Positions 50,005 to 59,280 of a stretch of DNA of 64,000 nt are shown in pieces. The DNA comes from Acidovorax sp. (GTDB taxonomy: Bacteria > Pseudomonadota > Gammaproteobacteria > Burkholderiales > Burkholderiaceae_C): assembly GCF_027492855.1 (NCBI RefSeq), contig NZ_JAPUDY010000040.1:29424-93423 (forward strand). The letters are read 5' to 3'. Positions within the stretch are counted from its first letter, which is position 1, and each line of letters begins with the position of its first letter. Position numbers and translations under genes: made by a program. The notes under the pieces were generated by a model. The model was not told the origin of the DNA, ran no database searches, and saw only the letters and a program-made list of their open reading frames with translations.

Positions 50005-51411
50005 ATGCCAGATTTCACCTTCACCATCGGCGGCCAGCAGGTCGCAGGTGCTGCCCCTTCCATCCCCGTGATCGACCCGGCCACCGGCCAGCCCTTCGCC
50101 CACAGCCCCGCCGCCACTGTGGCGCAGCTCGACCAGGCGGTCAGCGCCGCCGCCCAGGCCTTCGCCACCTGGCAGCACAGCAGCCACGCAGAGCGCAGCG
50201 CCGCGCTGGAGCGCGTGGCTGTGGCCATCGAGGAGAACGCGGCCGAGCTGGCGGAGCTGGTCGTGCGCGAGCAGGGCAAGCCGCTGGCGCTGGCGCAGAT
50301 GGAGGTGGGCGGTGCCGTCGCCTGGACGCGTGCTGCCGCTGCGCTGGAGATTCCGGTCGAGGTGATCGAGCAGCGCGAGGGCAAGCGCATTGAGCTGCAC
50401 CGCAAGCCGCTGGGCGTGGTCGGCTCCATCACGCCGTGGAACTGGCCGCTGATGATCGCCGTCTGGCACATCATGCCGGCACTGCGCGCGGGCAACGCCG
50501 TGGTCATCAAGCCCTCGCCGTTCACGCCGCTGTCCACGCTGCGCCTGGTGCAGATCATGGCCACCGTGCTGCCCGCCGGGCTGGTCAACGGCGTGGTGGG
50601 CCAGGCCGAGGTGGGCCAGGCCATGGCTGAGCATCCGGGCATCGCCAAGCTGGTGTTTACTGGCTCCACACGCACCGGCCAGGACATCATGCGCCGCGCT
50701 GCGGGCAACCTCAAGCGCCTGACGCTGGAGCTGGGCGGCAACGACGCAGCCATCGTGCTGCCGGGCACCGACATTGCATCCATCGTCGAGGGCCTGTTTG
50801 GCACCGCCTTCCTCAACATGGGCCAGACCTGCGCCGCGCTCAAGCGTCTGTACGTGCACGAAAGCCAGGTCGATGCCGTGTGCGAGCAGCTGGCGGCCAT
50901 CGCTGCGCGCCAGGTGCTGGGCGGCGGCATGGAAGCGGGTGTGAACTTCGGCCCGGTGCAGAACGCACAGCAGCTCGCGCGTGTCGAGGAGCTGGTGGCA
51001 GACGCTCGCGCCCAGGGTGCACGTATCGTCTGCGGCGGCCAGCGGCTGGAGCGGGCGGGCTACTTCTACGCGCCCACCATCGTCGCGGGCCTCTCCAACG
51101 GCACGCGCCTGGTGGACGAGGAGCAGTTTGGCCCCGTGCTGCCCGTCATCGCCTACCGCACGGTGGACGAAGCCGTGGCGCTGGCCAACGCCAGCAGCAT
51201 GGGCCTGGGCGGTTCAGTGTGGGGCGATGTGCAGGCCGCCACGGCCCTGGCGCCGCGCCTGGAATGCGGCACGGTCTGGGTCAACGGCCATGCCGAGGTG
51301 CTGCCGCACTGCCCGTTCGGTGGCAGCAAGATGTCGGGCGTGGGCGTGGAGTTCGGCCTCGACGGCCTGCTTGAATACACGCAGCCCCAGCTCTTGAACA
51401 TCAACGGCTGA
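50005..51411 (+). CDS. Aldehyde dehydrogenase
   Basis: A 468-residue NAD(P)-dependent aldehyde dehydrogenase. Cofactor and catalytic motifs: SITPWNWPLMIAVWHIMPAL, FTGSTRTGQDIM, the general-base Glu in LTLELGGNDAA and the catalytic Cys in NMGQTCAALKRLY. It is a single-domain enzyme of normal length with an aggaga ribosome binding site. Pairing with the upstream 2-keto acid decarboxylase suggests phenylacetaldehyde or indoleacetaldehyde as substrate, an inference from context only. Confidence 0.92.
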   Translation: MPDFTFTIGGQQVAGAAPSIPVIDPATGQPFAHSPAATVAQLDQAVSAAAQAFATWQHSSHAERSAALERVAVAIEENAAELAELVVREQGKPLALAQMEVGGAVAWTRAAAALEIPVEVIEQREGKRIELHRKPLGVVGSITPWNWPLMIAVWHIMPALRAGNAVVIKPSPFTPLSTLRLVQIMATVLPAGLVNGVVGQAEVGQAMAEHPGIAKLVFTGSTRTGQDIMRRAAGNLKRLTLELGGNDAAIVLPGTDIASIVEGLFGTAFLNMGQTCAALKRLYVHESQVDAVCEQLAAIAARQVLGGGMEAGVNFGPVQNAQQLARVEELVADARAQGARIVCGGQRLERAGYFYAPTIVAGLSNGTRLVDEEQFGPVLPVIAYRTVDEAVALANASSMGLGGSVWGDVQAATALAPRLECGTVWVNGHAEVLPHCPFGGSKMSGVGVEFGLDGLLEYTQPQLLNING

Positions 51412-51421
51412 GTACGGCGCG

Positions 51422-51994
51422 ATGGACGGCTACCTCGCCTTGGTGCGCGCCCAGCCACTGGCCACGGCCATGCTGCAGTTTGCCGTGCTCGGCACGCTGG
51501 GTGACCTGCTCGGCGCCTGGCTGGCGGCGCGGCGCGTGCACTGGCCGCTGGGCGACGGCCTGTGGTGGCGCAAGATGCTCAAGTGGGCGCTGCTGGCCGT
51601 GCCGATCAAGGTGGCTTTTGTGGGTTACGCGGGGTTTGTGCAGGCGCTGGTGGCCCATGGCTGGCTACCGCAGGGCCAGCCGTTGGTGCTGGCGCTGGCC
51701 ACCTCGGTGGCCATCAACCTGCAGTTCGGCCCGCTCTTGGTGCTGGGCCACCGCTGGCTCAACAACCGCATCAGCGGCATCCGTGGCGCCAGGGGCTGGC
51801 AGAACATCGGCAGCAGCCTGTGGAGCCTGGCCTGGTTTTGGGTACCTGCCCACGCCGTCACCTTCGCGCTGCCGCCGGACTGGCGCATTGGCCTGGCGGC
51901 GCTGTGGTCGGTGGTGCTGGGGCTGATTCTGGGCCTGCACAGCAGCCCCGTGCGTGCCGTACCGCAGTCGGTGGCCGCGCCCTCAGTGCGTTAG
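51422..51994 (+). CDS. Hypothetical multi-pass membrane protein
   Basis: A 190-residue protein with four or five hydrophobic segments and conserved-looking aromatic turns ([21 protein letters not shown], then [20 protein letters not shown]). The layout vaguely recalls the Mpv17/PMP22 group, but the similarity is too weak to rely on. It starts 10 bp after the aldehyde dehydrogenase gene, so it may be the third gene of that operon. Its stop codon overlaps the recQ stop codon from the other strand (51991-51994). Confidence 0.6.
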   Translation: MDGYLALVRAQPLATAMLQFAVLGTLGDLLGAWLAARRVHWPLGDGLWWRKMLKWALLAVPIKVAFVGYAGFVQALVAHGWLPQGQPLVLALATSVAINLQFGPLLVLGHRWLNNRISGIRGARGWQNIGSSLWSLAWFWVPAHAVTFALPPDWRIGLAALWSVVLGLILGLHSSPVRAVPQSVAAPSVR

Positions 51995-53883
51995 GTGTTC
52001 GCCACGCGCAGCACATCCGCCCCATAGGCTTCGAGCTTCTTCGCTCCCATGCCACTAATGCCTTGCAGGTCGTCCAGCGTGGCGGGGTTGCGCTCGGCAA
52101 TCGCTGCCAGCGTGGCGTCGTGGAAGATCACGTAGGCCGGCAGGTTGTGCTCACGCGCCACCTCGGCGCGCCAGGCCTTGAGGTTGATGAAGCGCACCTG
52201 CGCATCCGGCCCCAGGTTGGCCGCTGCGGCAGGCGGGGCGCTGCCGGTGCCCTTGCGGGTGCGCGTGCGTTTGGCAGGAGTGGACGACACCGATTCGCGC
52301 AGCTGCACCGGCACCTCGCCCTTGAGCACGGCGCGCGAGCCCTCAGTGAGGCACAGGGTGTCAAAGCTGTGGCCGCTCTCCAGCATCACCTTCTGCAGGC
52401 CCAAAGCACCCGTGGCGATCAGTTGGCGCAGCACGCCGCGCAATTGTGGTTCCGACAGGTCGGCGCCAATGCCGAAGGTGGAGATTTTTTCGTGCCCGAA
52501 CTGCGCCACCTTCTCGGTCTTTTTACCGCGCAGAATGTCCATGATGTGCCCGGTGCCAAAGCTGATGCCGCTGGCCTGATTCACGCGGTAGATGGTGGAC
52601 AGCAGCTTGCGCGCGGCGTCGGTGGCATCCCACACCGCAGGCGGGCTGATGCAGTTGTCGCAGTTGCCGCAGGGCGTGGACTGCTCGCCAAAATAGGCCA
52701 GCAGCCGCACGCGGCGGCAGTCGGTGGCCTCGGCCAGCGCCAAGAGCGCATCAAGCTTGCCGCGCAGCGCTTGCTTGAACTCTTCACCCGCCGGGCTCTC
52801 GTCGATCATGCGGCGCTGGTTGACCACGTCGTTCAGGCCATAGGCCATCCAGGCGTCGGCGTTCAGGCCGTCGCGGCCCGCACGGCCCGTCTCCTGGTAG
52901 TAGCCCTCGATGTTCTTGGGCATGTCCATGTGCGCCACAAAACGCACGTCGGGCTTGTCGATGCCCATGCCGAACGCGATGGTGGCCACCATCACGATGC
53001 CTTCCTCGCGCAGGAAGCGGTCCTGGTTCTTCTGCCGCACCTTGGTATCGAGGCCCGCGTGGTAGGGCAGGGCGGTAAGGCCCGCGTCGCTCAACGTGGC
53101 GGCCAGCTCTTCCACGCGCTTGCGCGACTGGCAATACACCACGCCCGCCTCGCCCGCGTGCTCGCGCTCGATGAAGCGCAGAAGTTGCGTGGTGGCGTCT
53201 TTCTTCTCTTCGATGCGGTAGCGGATGTTGGGCCGGTCAAAACTGCTGATGAACAGCCGCGCATCTTCAAGCTGCAGCCGCTCGATGATGTCGGCGCGCG
53301 TGAGGTTGTCGGCCGTGGCCGTGAGCGCTATGCGTGGCACGCCCGCATAGCGCTCGTGCAGCACGGTGAGCGCGCGGTACTCGGGGCGAAAGTCGTGGCC
53401 CCACTGGCTGACGCAATGCGCCTCGTCGATGGCGAAGAGAGACAGATGCCCCTCGTGGTACAGGCTGTCGAGCAGGCCCAGAAAGCGCGGCGTGTTCAGC
53501 CGCTCGGGCGCGGCGTAGAGCAGCGTGATGGAGCCGGTCTGCAGGCGAAATTCCACGTCCTGCGCCTCGTCAAAACTCAGCGTGGAGTTCAAAAACGCCG
53601 CATCCACCCCAGCCTCGTGCAGCGCGCCCACCTGGTCATGCATCAGCGCGATCAGCGGCGAGATCACGATGGTCACCCCGCGCCCCTGCTGCTGGCGCAC
53701 GATGGCCGGCACCTGATAACACAGCGACTTGCCGCCGCCCGTGGGCATGAGCACCAGCGCATCGCTACCGCCAATCACATGCTCGACGATGGCCTGCTGC
53801 GGGCCGCGGAATTGCTCGTAGCCGAAGACGTCGTGCAGGACGGTGTGGGCGGGGGATGGGGTGGAGGACGGGCGAGAGGACAA
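51991..53883 (-). CDS. recQ: ATP-dependent DNA helicase RecQ
   Basis: A 630-residue RecQ helicase acting in DNA repair and recombination. Helicase motifs in order: [15 protein letters not shown] (motif I), [19 protein letters not shown] (motif II), SFDRPNIRY, and [21 protein letters not shown] (motif VI). They are followed by the zinc-binding region ([12 protein letters not shown]...CGNCDNC), the winged-helix domain and a C-terminal HRDC domain. There is no ATG. The best start is TTG at 53883, only 6 bp from a repeat element that now occupies its leader. That suggests the original start region was altered. Confidence 0.95.
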   Translation of the reverse strand: MSSRPSSTPSPAHTVLHDVFGYEQFRGPQQAIVEHVIGGSDALVLMPTGGGKSLCYQVPAIVRQQQGRGVTIVISPLIALMHDQVGALHEAGVDAAFLNSTLSFDEAQDVEFRLQTGSITLLYAAPERLNTPRFLGLLDSLYHEGHLSLFAIDEAHCVSQWGHDFRPEYRALTVLHERYAGVPRIALTATADNLTRADIIERLQLEDARLFISSFDRPNIRYRIEEKKDATTQLLRFIEREHAGEAGVVYCQSRKRVEELAATLSDAGLTALPYHAGLDTKVRQKNQDRFLREEGIVMVATIAFGMGIDKPDVRFVAHMDMPKNIEGYYQETGRAGRDGLNADAWMAYGLNDVVNQRRMIDESPAGEEFKQALRGKLDALLALAEATDCRRVRLLAYFGEQSTPCGNCDNCISPPAVWDATDAARKLLSTIYRVNQASGISFGTGHIMDILRGKKTEKVAQFGHEKISTFGIGADLSEPQLRGVLRQLIATGALGLQKVMLESGHSFDTLCLTEGSRAVLKGEVPVQLRESVSSTPAKRTRTRKGTGSAPPAAAANLGPDAQVRFINLKAWRAEVAREHNLPAYVIFHDATLAAIAERNPATLDDLQGISGMGAKKLEAYGADVLRVANT

Positions 53884-53889
53884 ACGGAT

Positions 53890-53930
53890 GCTCTGAATTT
53901 GATAGCTGCTGGCGCTTGTTCATCAAGCGC
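53890..53930 (-). repeat. Two-hairpin 41-bp element, copy 8 (recQ leader)
   Basis: Reverse orientation: hairpin 2 is at 53890-53906 (gctct/atagc arms), the spacer at 53907-53911, and hairpin 1 at 53912-53930 (gcgcttg/caagcgc around 5 nt). It lies 6 bp upstream of the recQ TTG. Confidence 0.85.
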
Positions 53931-54042
53931 TGGATGCCGATTGAATGGGTTTTCTTCAAACACTGGGTTTTGGCCCCGTGCGCGGCAGGCGCATATTGTG
54001 CGCTGCAACGGGGCCAGGGCCACACTTTCTACAATACAGCCT

Positions 54043-55107
54043 ATGCAAGCCCTCCACTACACCCGCGCCGCGCAACTGCCCGACATCCTCGCCCAACGCA
54101 TCGTCATCCTCGACGGCGCCATGGGCACCATGATCCAGCGCTTCAAGCTGGGCGAGGCGCAGTACCGGGGCGAGGGCTACACCGGCCCCGGTGCGGCGGG
54201 CGACCGCTTCAAGGACTTTGCCTACGACGTGAAGGGCAACAACGAGCTGCTCTCGCTCACGCGGCCCGACGTGATCACCGACATCCACGAGCGCTACCTG
54301 GCTGCGGGCGCCGACCTCATCGAGACCAACACCTTCGGCGCGACCACCATCGCGCAGGAGGACTACCACATGGCCGATTTGGCGCGCGAGATGAACCTGC
54401 GCTCGGCCCAGATCGCCCGTGCCGCCTGCGACAAGTATTCAACGCCCGACAAGCCCCGCTTTGTGGCGGGCGCCCTGGGCCCCACGCCCAAGACGGCCAG
54501 CATCAGCCCCGACGTGAACGACCCCGGCGCGCGCAACATCGACTTTGAAGCCCTGCGTGCCGCCTACTACGAGCAGACCGAGGCGCTGGTCGAAGGCGGC
54601 GCCGACGTGCTGCTGGTCGAGACCATTTTCGACACGCTCAACGCCAAGGCCGCGTTGTTCGCCATCGACGAGTATTTCGAGAACAGCGGCCAGCGCCTGC
54701 CGCTCATCATCAGCGGCACCGTCACCGACGCCTCGGGCCGCATCCTGTCGGGCCAGACCGTGACCGCCTTTTGGAACAGCGTGCGCCATTCGCGTCCGCT
54801 GGCCATTGGCCTCAATTGCGCGCTGGGCGCCACGCTGATGCGCCCCTACATCCAGGAGCTCAACCGCGTGGCCGAGGACACCTTCATCAGCTGCTACCCC
54901 AACGCGGGCCTGCCCAACCCGATGAGCGACACCGGCTTTGACGAAACGCCCGAAATCACCAGCCGCCTGGTGCACGAGTTCGCGGCCGAGGGGCTGGTCA
55001 ACATCCTGGGCGGCTGCTGCGGCACCACGCCCGACCACATCGGCGCCATTGCCACGGCGGTGGAGAAGGTGCCCACGCGCAAGATGTTCTACCCGGCCGA
55101 GGTTTGA
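54043..55107 (+). CDS. Homocysteine S-methyltransferase domain of methionine synthase (free-standing MetH N-terminal module)
   Basis: A 354-residue protein equal to the first module of cobalamin-dependent methionine synthase. It begins with [20 protein letters not shown] and carries the zinc-binding cysteines in LNCALGA and [11 protein letters not shown]. It ends there with a stop codon. The pterin-binding, B12-binding and reactivation modules (about 850 residues) are not fused to it and are not next door. A repeat element and ttcA follow instead. It may work with a separately encoded MetH remainder, a split I recall from related genera, or act alone as a B12-independent methyltransferase. 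Confidence 0.88.
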   Translation: MQALHYTRAAQLPDILAQRIVILDGAMGTMIQRFKLGEAQYRGEGYTGPGAAGDRFKDFAYDVKGNNELLSLTRPDVITDIHERYLAAGADLIETNTFGATTIAQEDYHMADLAREMNLRSAQIARAACDKYSTPDKPRFVAGALGPTPKTASISPDVNDPGARNIDFEALRAAYYEQTEALVEGGADVLLVETIFDTLNAKAALFAIDEYFENSGQRLPLIISGTVTDASGRILSGQTVTAFWNSVRHSRPLAIGLNCALGATLMRPYIQELNRVAEDTFISCYPNAGLPNPMSDTGFDETPEITSRLVHEFAAEGLVNILGGCCGTTPDHIGAIATAVEKVPTRKMFYPAEV

Positions 55108-55141
55108 GCTGGCGGCTGATTTGTAGGAAAATTGGCCTCTG

Positions 55142-55182
55142 GCGCTTGATGATCAAGCGCTAATAGCTATAAAAATCATAGC
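55142..55182 (+). repeat. Two-hairpin 41-bp element, copy 9 (near-perfect copy)
   Basis: Hairpin 1 is at 55142-55160 (gcgcttgat/atcaagcgc around one base), the spacer taata at 55161-55165, and hairpin 2 at 55166-55182. The leader aggaaaattggcctctg is at 55125-55141. It follows the homocysteine methyltransferase gene by 34 bp. Confidence 0.92.
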
Positions 55183-55252
55183 AATTGATGCTGCGGCAAC
55201 TGGCGGTGCCGCAGGGCCGTTGTGCTCCCCGCCGTCCCCCTGTCGCCTCCCC

Positions 55253-56197
55253 ATGCTGTCCACCGTTTCCGCTCCCACTTTCGACACCACCACTGCGGTG
55301 CCCGATGCCTCCCCGGCCCCCAAGGCCAGCCACGAAGCCATCAAGCTCGAAAAGCGCCTGGTGCGCCAGGTGGCCCAGGCCATCACCGACTTCGGCCTTA
55401 TCGAAGACGGCGACAAAGTCATGGTGTGCGTGTCGGGCGGCAAAGACAGCTATGGCCTGCTGGACGTGCTGCGTTTGCTGCAGCAGCGCAACGGCAACCG
55501 CTTCGAGTTGATAGCGGTCAACCTCGACCAGAAGCAGCCCGGCTTTCCAGCCCATGTGCTGCCCGACTACCTGGCCAAACTGGGTGTGCCCTTCCACATC
55601 GAAACGCAAGACACCTACAGTGTCGTCAAAGAGCACATCCCCGAGGGCAAGACCATGTGCAGCCTGTGCAGCCGCCTGCGCCGGGGCATTTTGTACCGCG
55701 TGGCCGACGAACTGGGCTGCACAAAAATAGCGCTCGGCCACCACCGCGACGACATGCTGCAGACCTTCTTTTTGAACATGTTCTTCGGCGGCAAGCTCAA
55801 GGGCATGCCGCCCAAGGTGCAGAGCGACCGGGGCGACCACCTCATCATCCGCCCGCTGGCCTATGTGGCCGAGGACGACCTCAGCCGCTGGGCCGAGATC
55901 CGCAACTTTCCCATCATCCCCTGCACGCTGTGTGGCAGCCAGGAGAACCTGCAGCGCAAACAGATCGGCCAGATGCTGCGCGACTGGCAGCAGCTCTACC
56001 CCGGCCGCATCGAGAACATGGCGGTGGCGCTGCGCAACTTGGTGCCCTCGCACTTCATGGACACGCGCCAGTTCGACTTCAAAGGTTTGGCGCCGAACGG
56101 TGTGGCGGATGCCGACGGCGACAAAGCGTTCGATGTCGAAGAATTGCCTGCGCAGGCCGTAGGCACCCTCGCGGGCCTGTCGGTGATGCCCGGCTGA
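55253..56197 (+). CDS. ttcA: tRNA 2-thiocytidine biosynthesis protein TtcA
   Basis: A 314-residue iron-sulfur enzyme that thiolates cytidine 32 of tRNA. The PP-loop motif [11 protein letters not shown] binds [13 protein letters not shown] and the later [11 protein letters not shown] contain the cluster-binding cysteines. Length is normal. I choose the ATG at 55253 (MLSTVSAP) over an upstream alternative at 55220, whose extra residues look like leader sequence. Confidence 0.95.
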   Translation: MLSTVSAPTFDTTTAVPDASPAPKASHEAIKLEKRLVRQVAQAITDFGLIEDGDKVMVCVSGGKDSYGLLDVLRLLQQRNGNRFELIAVNLDQKQPGFPAHVLPDYLAKLGVPFHIETQDTYSVVKEHIPEGKTMCSLCSRLRRGILYRVADELGCTKIALGHHRDDMLQTFFLNMFFGGKLKGMPPKVQSDRGDHLIIRPLAYVAEDDLSRWAEIRNFPIIPCTLCGSQENLQRKQIGQMLRDWQQLYPGRIENMAVALRNLVPSHFMDTRQFDFKGLAPNGVADADGDKAFDVEELPAQAVGTLAGLSVMPG

Positions 56198-56252
56198 CAC
56201 TGATACCCCTTGCTGGAATGCCATGACTCTTCTGGCCCTGTTCTTCCCCCCA

Positions 56253-56312
56253 CCGTTCGGGCTGAGCCTGTCGAAGCCGGGGCCCTGCCTTCGACGGGCT
56301 CAGGCCGAACGG
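56253..56312. repeat. Long inverted repeat, ccgttcggg family, copy A
   Basis: Two 24-nt arms (56253-56276 and 56289-56312) pair at 22 of 24 positions around a 12-nt loop. The arms begin ccgttcgggctgagcctg. The same sequence occurs at 59144-59203. Such REP-like hairpins are widespread between genes in proteobacteria. Here it separates ttcA from trhP. Confidence 0.88.
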
Positions 56313-56380
56313 GCAGGGGGTTGTCGAACAAACCGGCACTCCGGCCACATCCGCCTTCATTACCGATTCAGAGGCACCCC

Positions 56381-57823
56381 ATGACCCTCATCAAAGCCCC
56401 CGAACTCCTGCTGCCCGCAGGCTCGCTCGACAAGATGCGCGCCGCCTACGACTTTGGCGCCGACGCCGTGTATGCGGGCCAGCCCCGCTACAGCCTGCGC
56501 GCGCGCAACAACGAGTTCAAGCTGGAGCAGATCCGCCAAGGCATCACCGAGGCCCACGCGCGCGGCAAGAAGTTCTTCGTCACCAGCAACCTCATCGCGC
56601 ACAACGACAAAATCCGCACCTACCTGCGCGACATCGAACCCGTGATCGACTGCCAGCCCGACGCCCTCATCATGGCCGACGCGGGCCTGATCATGATGGT
56701 CAAGGAGAAGTGGCCCGAGCAGGTGATCCACCTCTCGGTGCAGGCCAACACCACCAACTGGGCGGCCGTGAAGTTCTGGCAGAAGATGGGCGTGGAGCGC
56801 GTCATCCTCTCGCGCGAACTCAGCCTGGACGAGATCGAAAAAATCCGCCAGGAATGCCCCGACATGGAGCTGGAAGTCTTCGTGCACGGCGCGCTGTGTA
56901 TTGCGTACTCGGGCCGTTGCCTGCTCAGCGGCTACTTCAACCACCGCGACCCCAACCAGGGCACCTGCACCAACGCCTGCCGCTGGAACTACGCCACGCA
57001 CGACGCCGATATCGACCCCACCACAGGCGAAGCCATTGCGCAGAAGATGGAAGGCGACTTCAACTTCGAGGCCGCGCAACAAAAGGCCGAACAAGCCTTC
57101 GCTTCCACCACCGGCAACGGCGAGCGCCACCCCAAGGCCGACAAGGTCTACCTCATCGAAGAAGCCGGCCGACCTGGGCAAATGATGCCCATCATGGAAG
57201 ACGAGCACGGCACCTACATTATGAACAGCAAGGACCTGCGTGCCGTGGAGCATGTGGCGCGCCTGGCGCAGATCGGCGTCGATTCGCTCAAGATCGAAGG
57301 CCGCACCAAGAGCCTGTATTACGTGGCCCGCACCGCCCAGGTGTACCGCCGCGCCATCGACGACGCCGTGGCGGGCCGCCCCTTCAACCCTGAGCTGCTG
57401 CTGGAGCTCGAAGGCCTCTCGAACCGTGGCTACACCGGCGGCCTGCTGGAGCGCCGCCCCAGCAACGACTACCAGAACTACATCAGCGGCCACTCCGAAA
57501 CCCAGCGCAGCCAGTATGTGGGCGAGGTGCTGGGCTCCGAGGGCCTGGCCGAAGCGGGCCTGAGCGGAGACTGGGTGCTGGTGGAAACCAAGAACCACTT
57601 TGCCGTGGGCGACCTGATTGAAGTGGTGCACCCCAGCGGCAACACCACCGTGCGGTTGCAGCAGATGCGCAACCTGGAAGGCCAGTCCGTGGCCGTGGCG
57701 CAAGGCAACCCGGTGCGCGTGTGGATTCCGCTGCCTGCGCGCTATGAAGGCGCGTTGCTTGCGCGGGTGGTCGAGGCACCGGCCAAGTCGTCTGAAGCCG
57801 CCGCTTCGGAATTGGTGGCTTGA
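56381..57823 (+). CDS. trhP: U32 family tRNA hydroxylation protein TrhP (YegQ)
   Basis: A 480-residue U32 peptidase-family protein. The YegQ/TrhP branch is needed for 5-hydroxyuridine formation at tRNA position 34 and is not known to be a protease in that role. It has ELLLPAGSLDKMRAAYDFGA at the N-terminus and the U32 signature EVFVHGALCIAYSGRCLLS. Cysteine-rich CTNACRWNY follows, and a C-terminal beta domain ends the protein. Start: the ATG at 56381. An upstream in-frame stretch crosses the inverted repeat and is not coding. It pairs in theme with ttcA, since both modify the tRNA anticodon loop. Confidence 0.92.
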   Translation: MTLIKAPELLLPAGSLDKMRAAYDFGADAVYAGQPRYSLRARNNEFKLEQIRQGITEAHARGKKFFVTSNLIAHNDKIRTYLRDIEPVIDCQPDALIMADAGLIMMVKEKWPEQVIHLSVQANTTNWAAVKFWQKMGVERVILSRELSLDEIEKIRQECPDMELEVFVHGALCIAYSGRCLLSGYFNHRDPNQGTCTNACRWNYATHDADIDPTTGEAIAQKMEGDFNFEAAQQKAEQAFASTTGNGERHPKADKVYLIEEAGRPGQMMPIMEDEHGTYIMNSKDLRAVEHVARLAQIGVDSLKIEGRTKSLYYVARTAQVYRRAIDDAVAGRPFNPELLLELEGLSNRGYTGGLLERRPSNDYQNYISGHSETQRSQYVGEVLGSEGLAEAGLSGDWVLVETKNHFAVGDLIEVVHPSGNTTVRLQQMRNLEGQSVAVAQGNPVRVWIPLPARYEGALLARVVEAPAKSSEAAASELVA

Positions 57824-57905
57824 GCCAGAGCGCTGCGATGGGGGTGTGGCGGGGGCGCTGACCACCCGCTCTGTTCTTGGGCCGTGAATCGTTTCAGAAT
57901 TCGGC

Positions 57906-59012
57906 ATGGCCATTCCCATCGACCCCTCCCGCAGCACGCTGCCGCCCGTGGCCCAGTTTCTGGCTGAGGCGGCGTTGCAGCGTCAGACTTCGCTGCTGGG
58001 GTTGGACAAACCCGGCCCCGCGCCGCTGCCTCCGGCCGACCCCAGCGGGCCGCCACCCACGTCCACCTCGCCCACCCCTCCCGCTGGCCCTTTGCCCGCA
58101 CCGGCCGACAAAGCCAGCATCTCGGCCCAGGCGCGCGAGCAACTCGGTGCGGGTTTTGACCCACGGCGTGAGGTGGCGGGCCATGCAGCCGCTGCGGTGG
58201 CCCCGGGTGCCAAGGCCGGCACCACGCCGCGTGGGCCTTTGGCGCCACCGCCGCTGCCCGTGGGGGCGTCTGCACCGGCCCCCACCACGACCGCCGCTTC
58301 CGCTGCATCCGTGTCGGGCGCTGATTGGCCCACCACGGGATTGGGTGCGCCGCTGATGCGCATGGTGGGTGCACTGGTGGCACAGCTCACGGCGGGCAGC
58401 GCCGCGCCGCAGCGGGTCACGGCTGCCCAGCCCTGGCCCATCGGGCTGGCGCAGGCATTGGAAAGCGGTGCGGTGGATGCCGATGCTCCAGCGCTGCAAA
58501 CCTGGCTGGTGCGCCAGGGCAGCGTGCAGACACCCGAAGGCCCGCGCGGCTTTGCGCTGACCCTGCGCGTGCCGGTGCCCTGGCTGGCGTCGCAGGCGCC
58601 TTCGGGTGCGGCTGCCATGCCCCCTACAGTCGCATCGCCGCTGCAGGTGCCGTTCACGGGCAACGCGCAGTCGCTGCAGTCCGGGGTGTTTGCGCTGGTG
58701 TTGCAGGGGCTGGAGGCGTCGGCCCCCCGCACCAGTGCCCTGCTGGTGATGGATTTCCAGCCGCAATTGCCCGCCACCGTGTATGGCCGCGACATGCTGC
58801 AAGCGCGCCTGGACCCGTGGACCCAGATGGCCGTGCTGCAGGCCAGCGGCCAGGTGCCGCGCGAGGACGAGCGCGCGCGCAACGGCGCGTCGGGCCTGTG
58901 CGACACCGTGGGCTGCCCCTACGCCGCGCGGGCGGCTTGCGTGCAGCCGTTTTGTCTGGAGATGCGTGGCGTGCTGCCGCCAGAGCCGGTGGGGCCGGTG
59001 CCGCCGGCGTGA
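57906..59012 (+). CDS. Hypothetical proline/alanine-rich protein with cysteine-rich C-terminus
   Basis: A 368-residue protein. The first half is low-complexity Pro, Ala and Thr (PPADPSGPPPTSTSPTPPAG and similar). The second half is more ordered, with QSGVFALVLQGLEASAPR and LVMDFQPQLPATVYGRDMLQ. The C-terminus has four cysteines in CDTVGCPYAARAACVQPFC, which could bind a metal. The architecture (disordered linker plus compact C-terminal domain) faintly resembles flagellar hook-length proteins of the FliK type, but no flagellar gene is adjacent. I do not assign it. Confidence 0.6.
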   Translation: MAIPIDPSRSTLPPVAQFLAEAALQRQTSLLGLDKPGPAPLPPADPSGPPPTSTSPTPPAGPLPAPADKASISAQAREQLGAGFDPRREVAGHAAAAVAPGAKAGTTPRGPLAPPPLPVGASAPAPTTTAASAASVSGADWPTTGLGAPLMRMVGALVAQLTAGSAAPQRVTAAQPWPIGLAQALESGAVDADAPALQTWLVRQGSVQTPEGPRGFALTLRVPVPWLASQAPSGAAAMPPTVASPLQVPFTGNAQSLQSGVFALVLQGLEASAPRTSALLVMDFQPQLPATVYGRDMLQARLDPWTQMAVLQASGQVPREDERARNGASGLCDTVGCPYAARAACVQPFCLEMRGVLPPEPVGPVPPA

Positions 59013-59038
59013 CAACGCAACAAACAATCAAACCCCAT

Positions 59039-59075
59039 AAAAAAACCGCCAGGGCCGGATAGCGGCGGCTGGCGG
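59039..59075 (-). terminator. Likely terminator for leftward transcripts (gdhA side)
   Basis: Outer stem accgccag/ctggcggt (59044-59051 with 59068-59075) with a GC-rich inner loop that can pair further, followed on the minus strand by T residues at 59044-59039. It lies past the gdhA end, beyond inverted repeat copy B. Confidence 0.65.
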
Positions 59076-59143
59076 TGATTGGTGAGCCCATTTGCCCGAA
59101 TGGGGCGATGGACTGGGCTTGTGGTGGTGCGTGCACGCCGATA

Positions 59144-59203
59144 CCGTTCGGGCTGAGCCCGTCGAAGCCTTGCGCGGCGCTTCGACGGGCTCAGCGTGAA
59201 CGG
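59144..59203. repeat. Long inverted repeat, ccgttcggg family, copy B
   Basis: Arms 59144-59167 and 59180-59203 pair at 22 of 24 positions around a 12-nt loop. It shares its sequence with copy A at 56253-56312. It sits between the proline-rich gene and gdhA. Confidence 0.88.
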
Positions 59204-59280
59204 TCTGTTGTGGCGCAACGCAACCGGAGACCGGTCACCGCGAACGGTGGATGCATTGCTGGCCGCAGTCTGTCAAAGGC

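Noticed and set aside
51562-55107. An 1181-residue plus-strand frame running across recQ into the methyltransferase gene
   Set aside because: The first two thirds are antisense to recQ. Only the last 354 residues (from 54043) are a real protein, with its own start.
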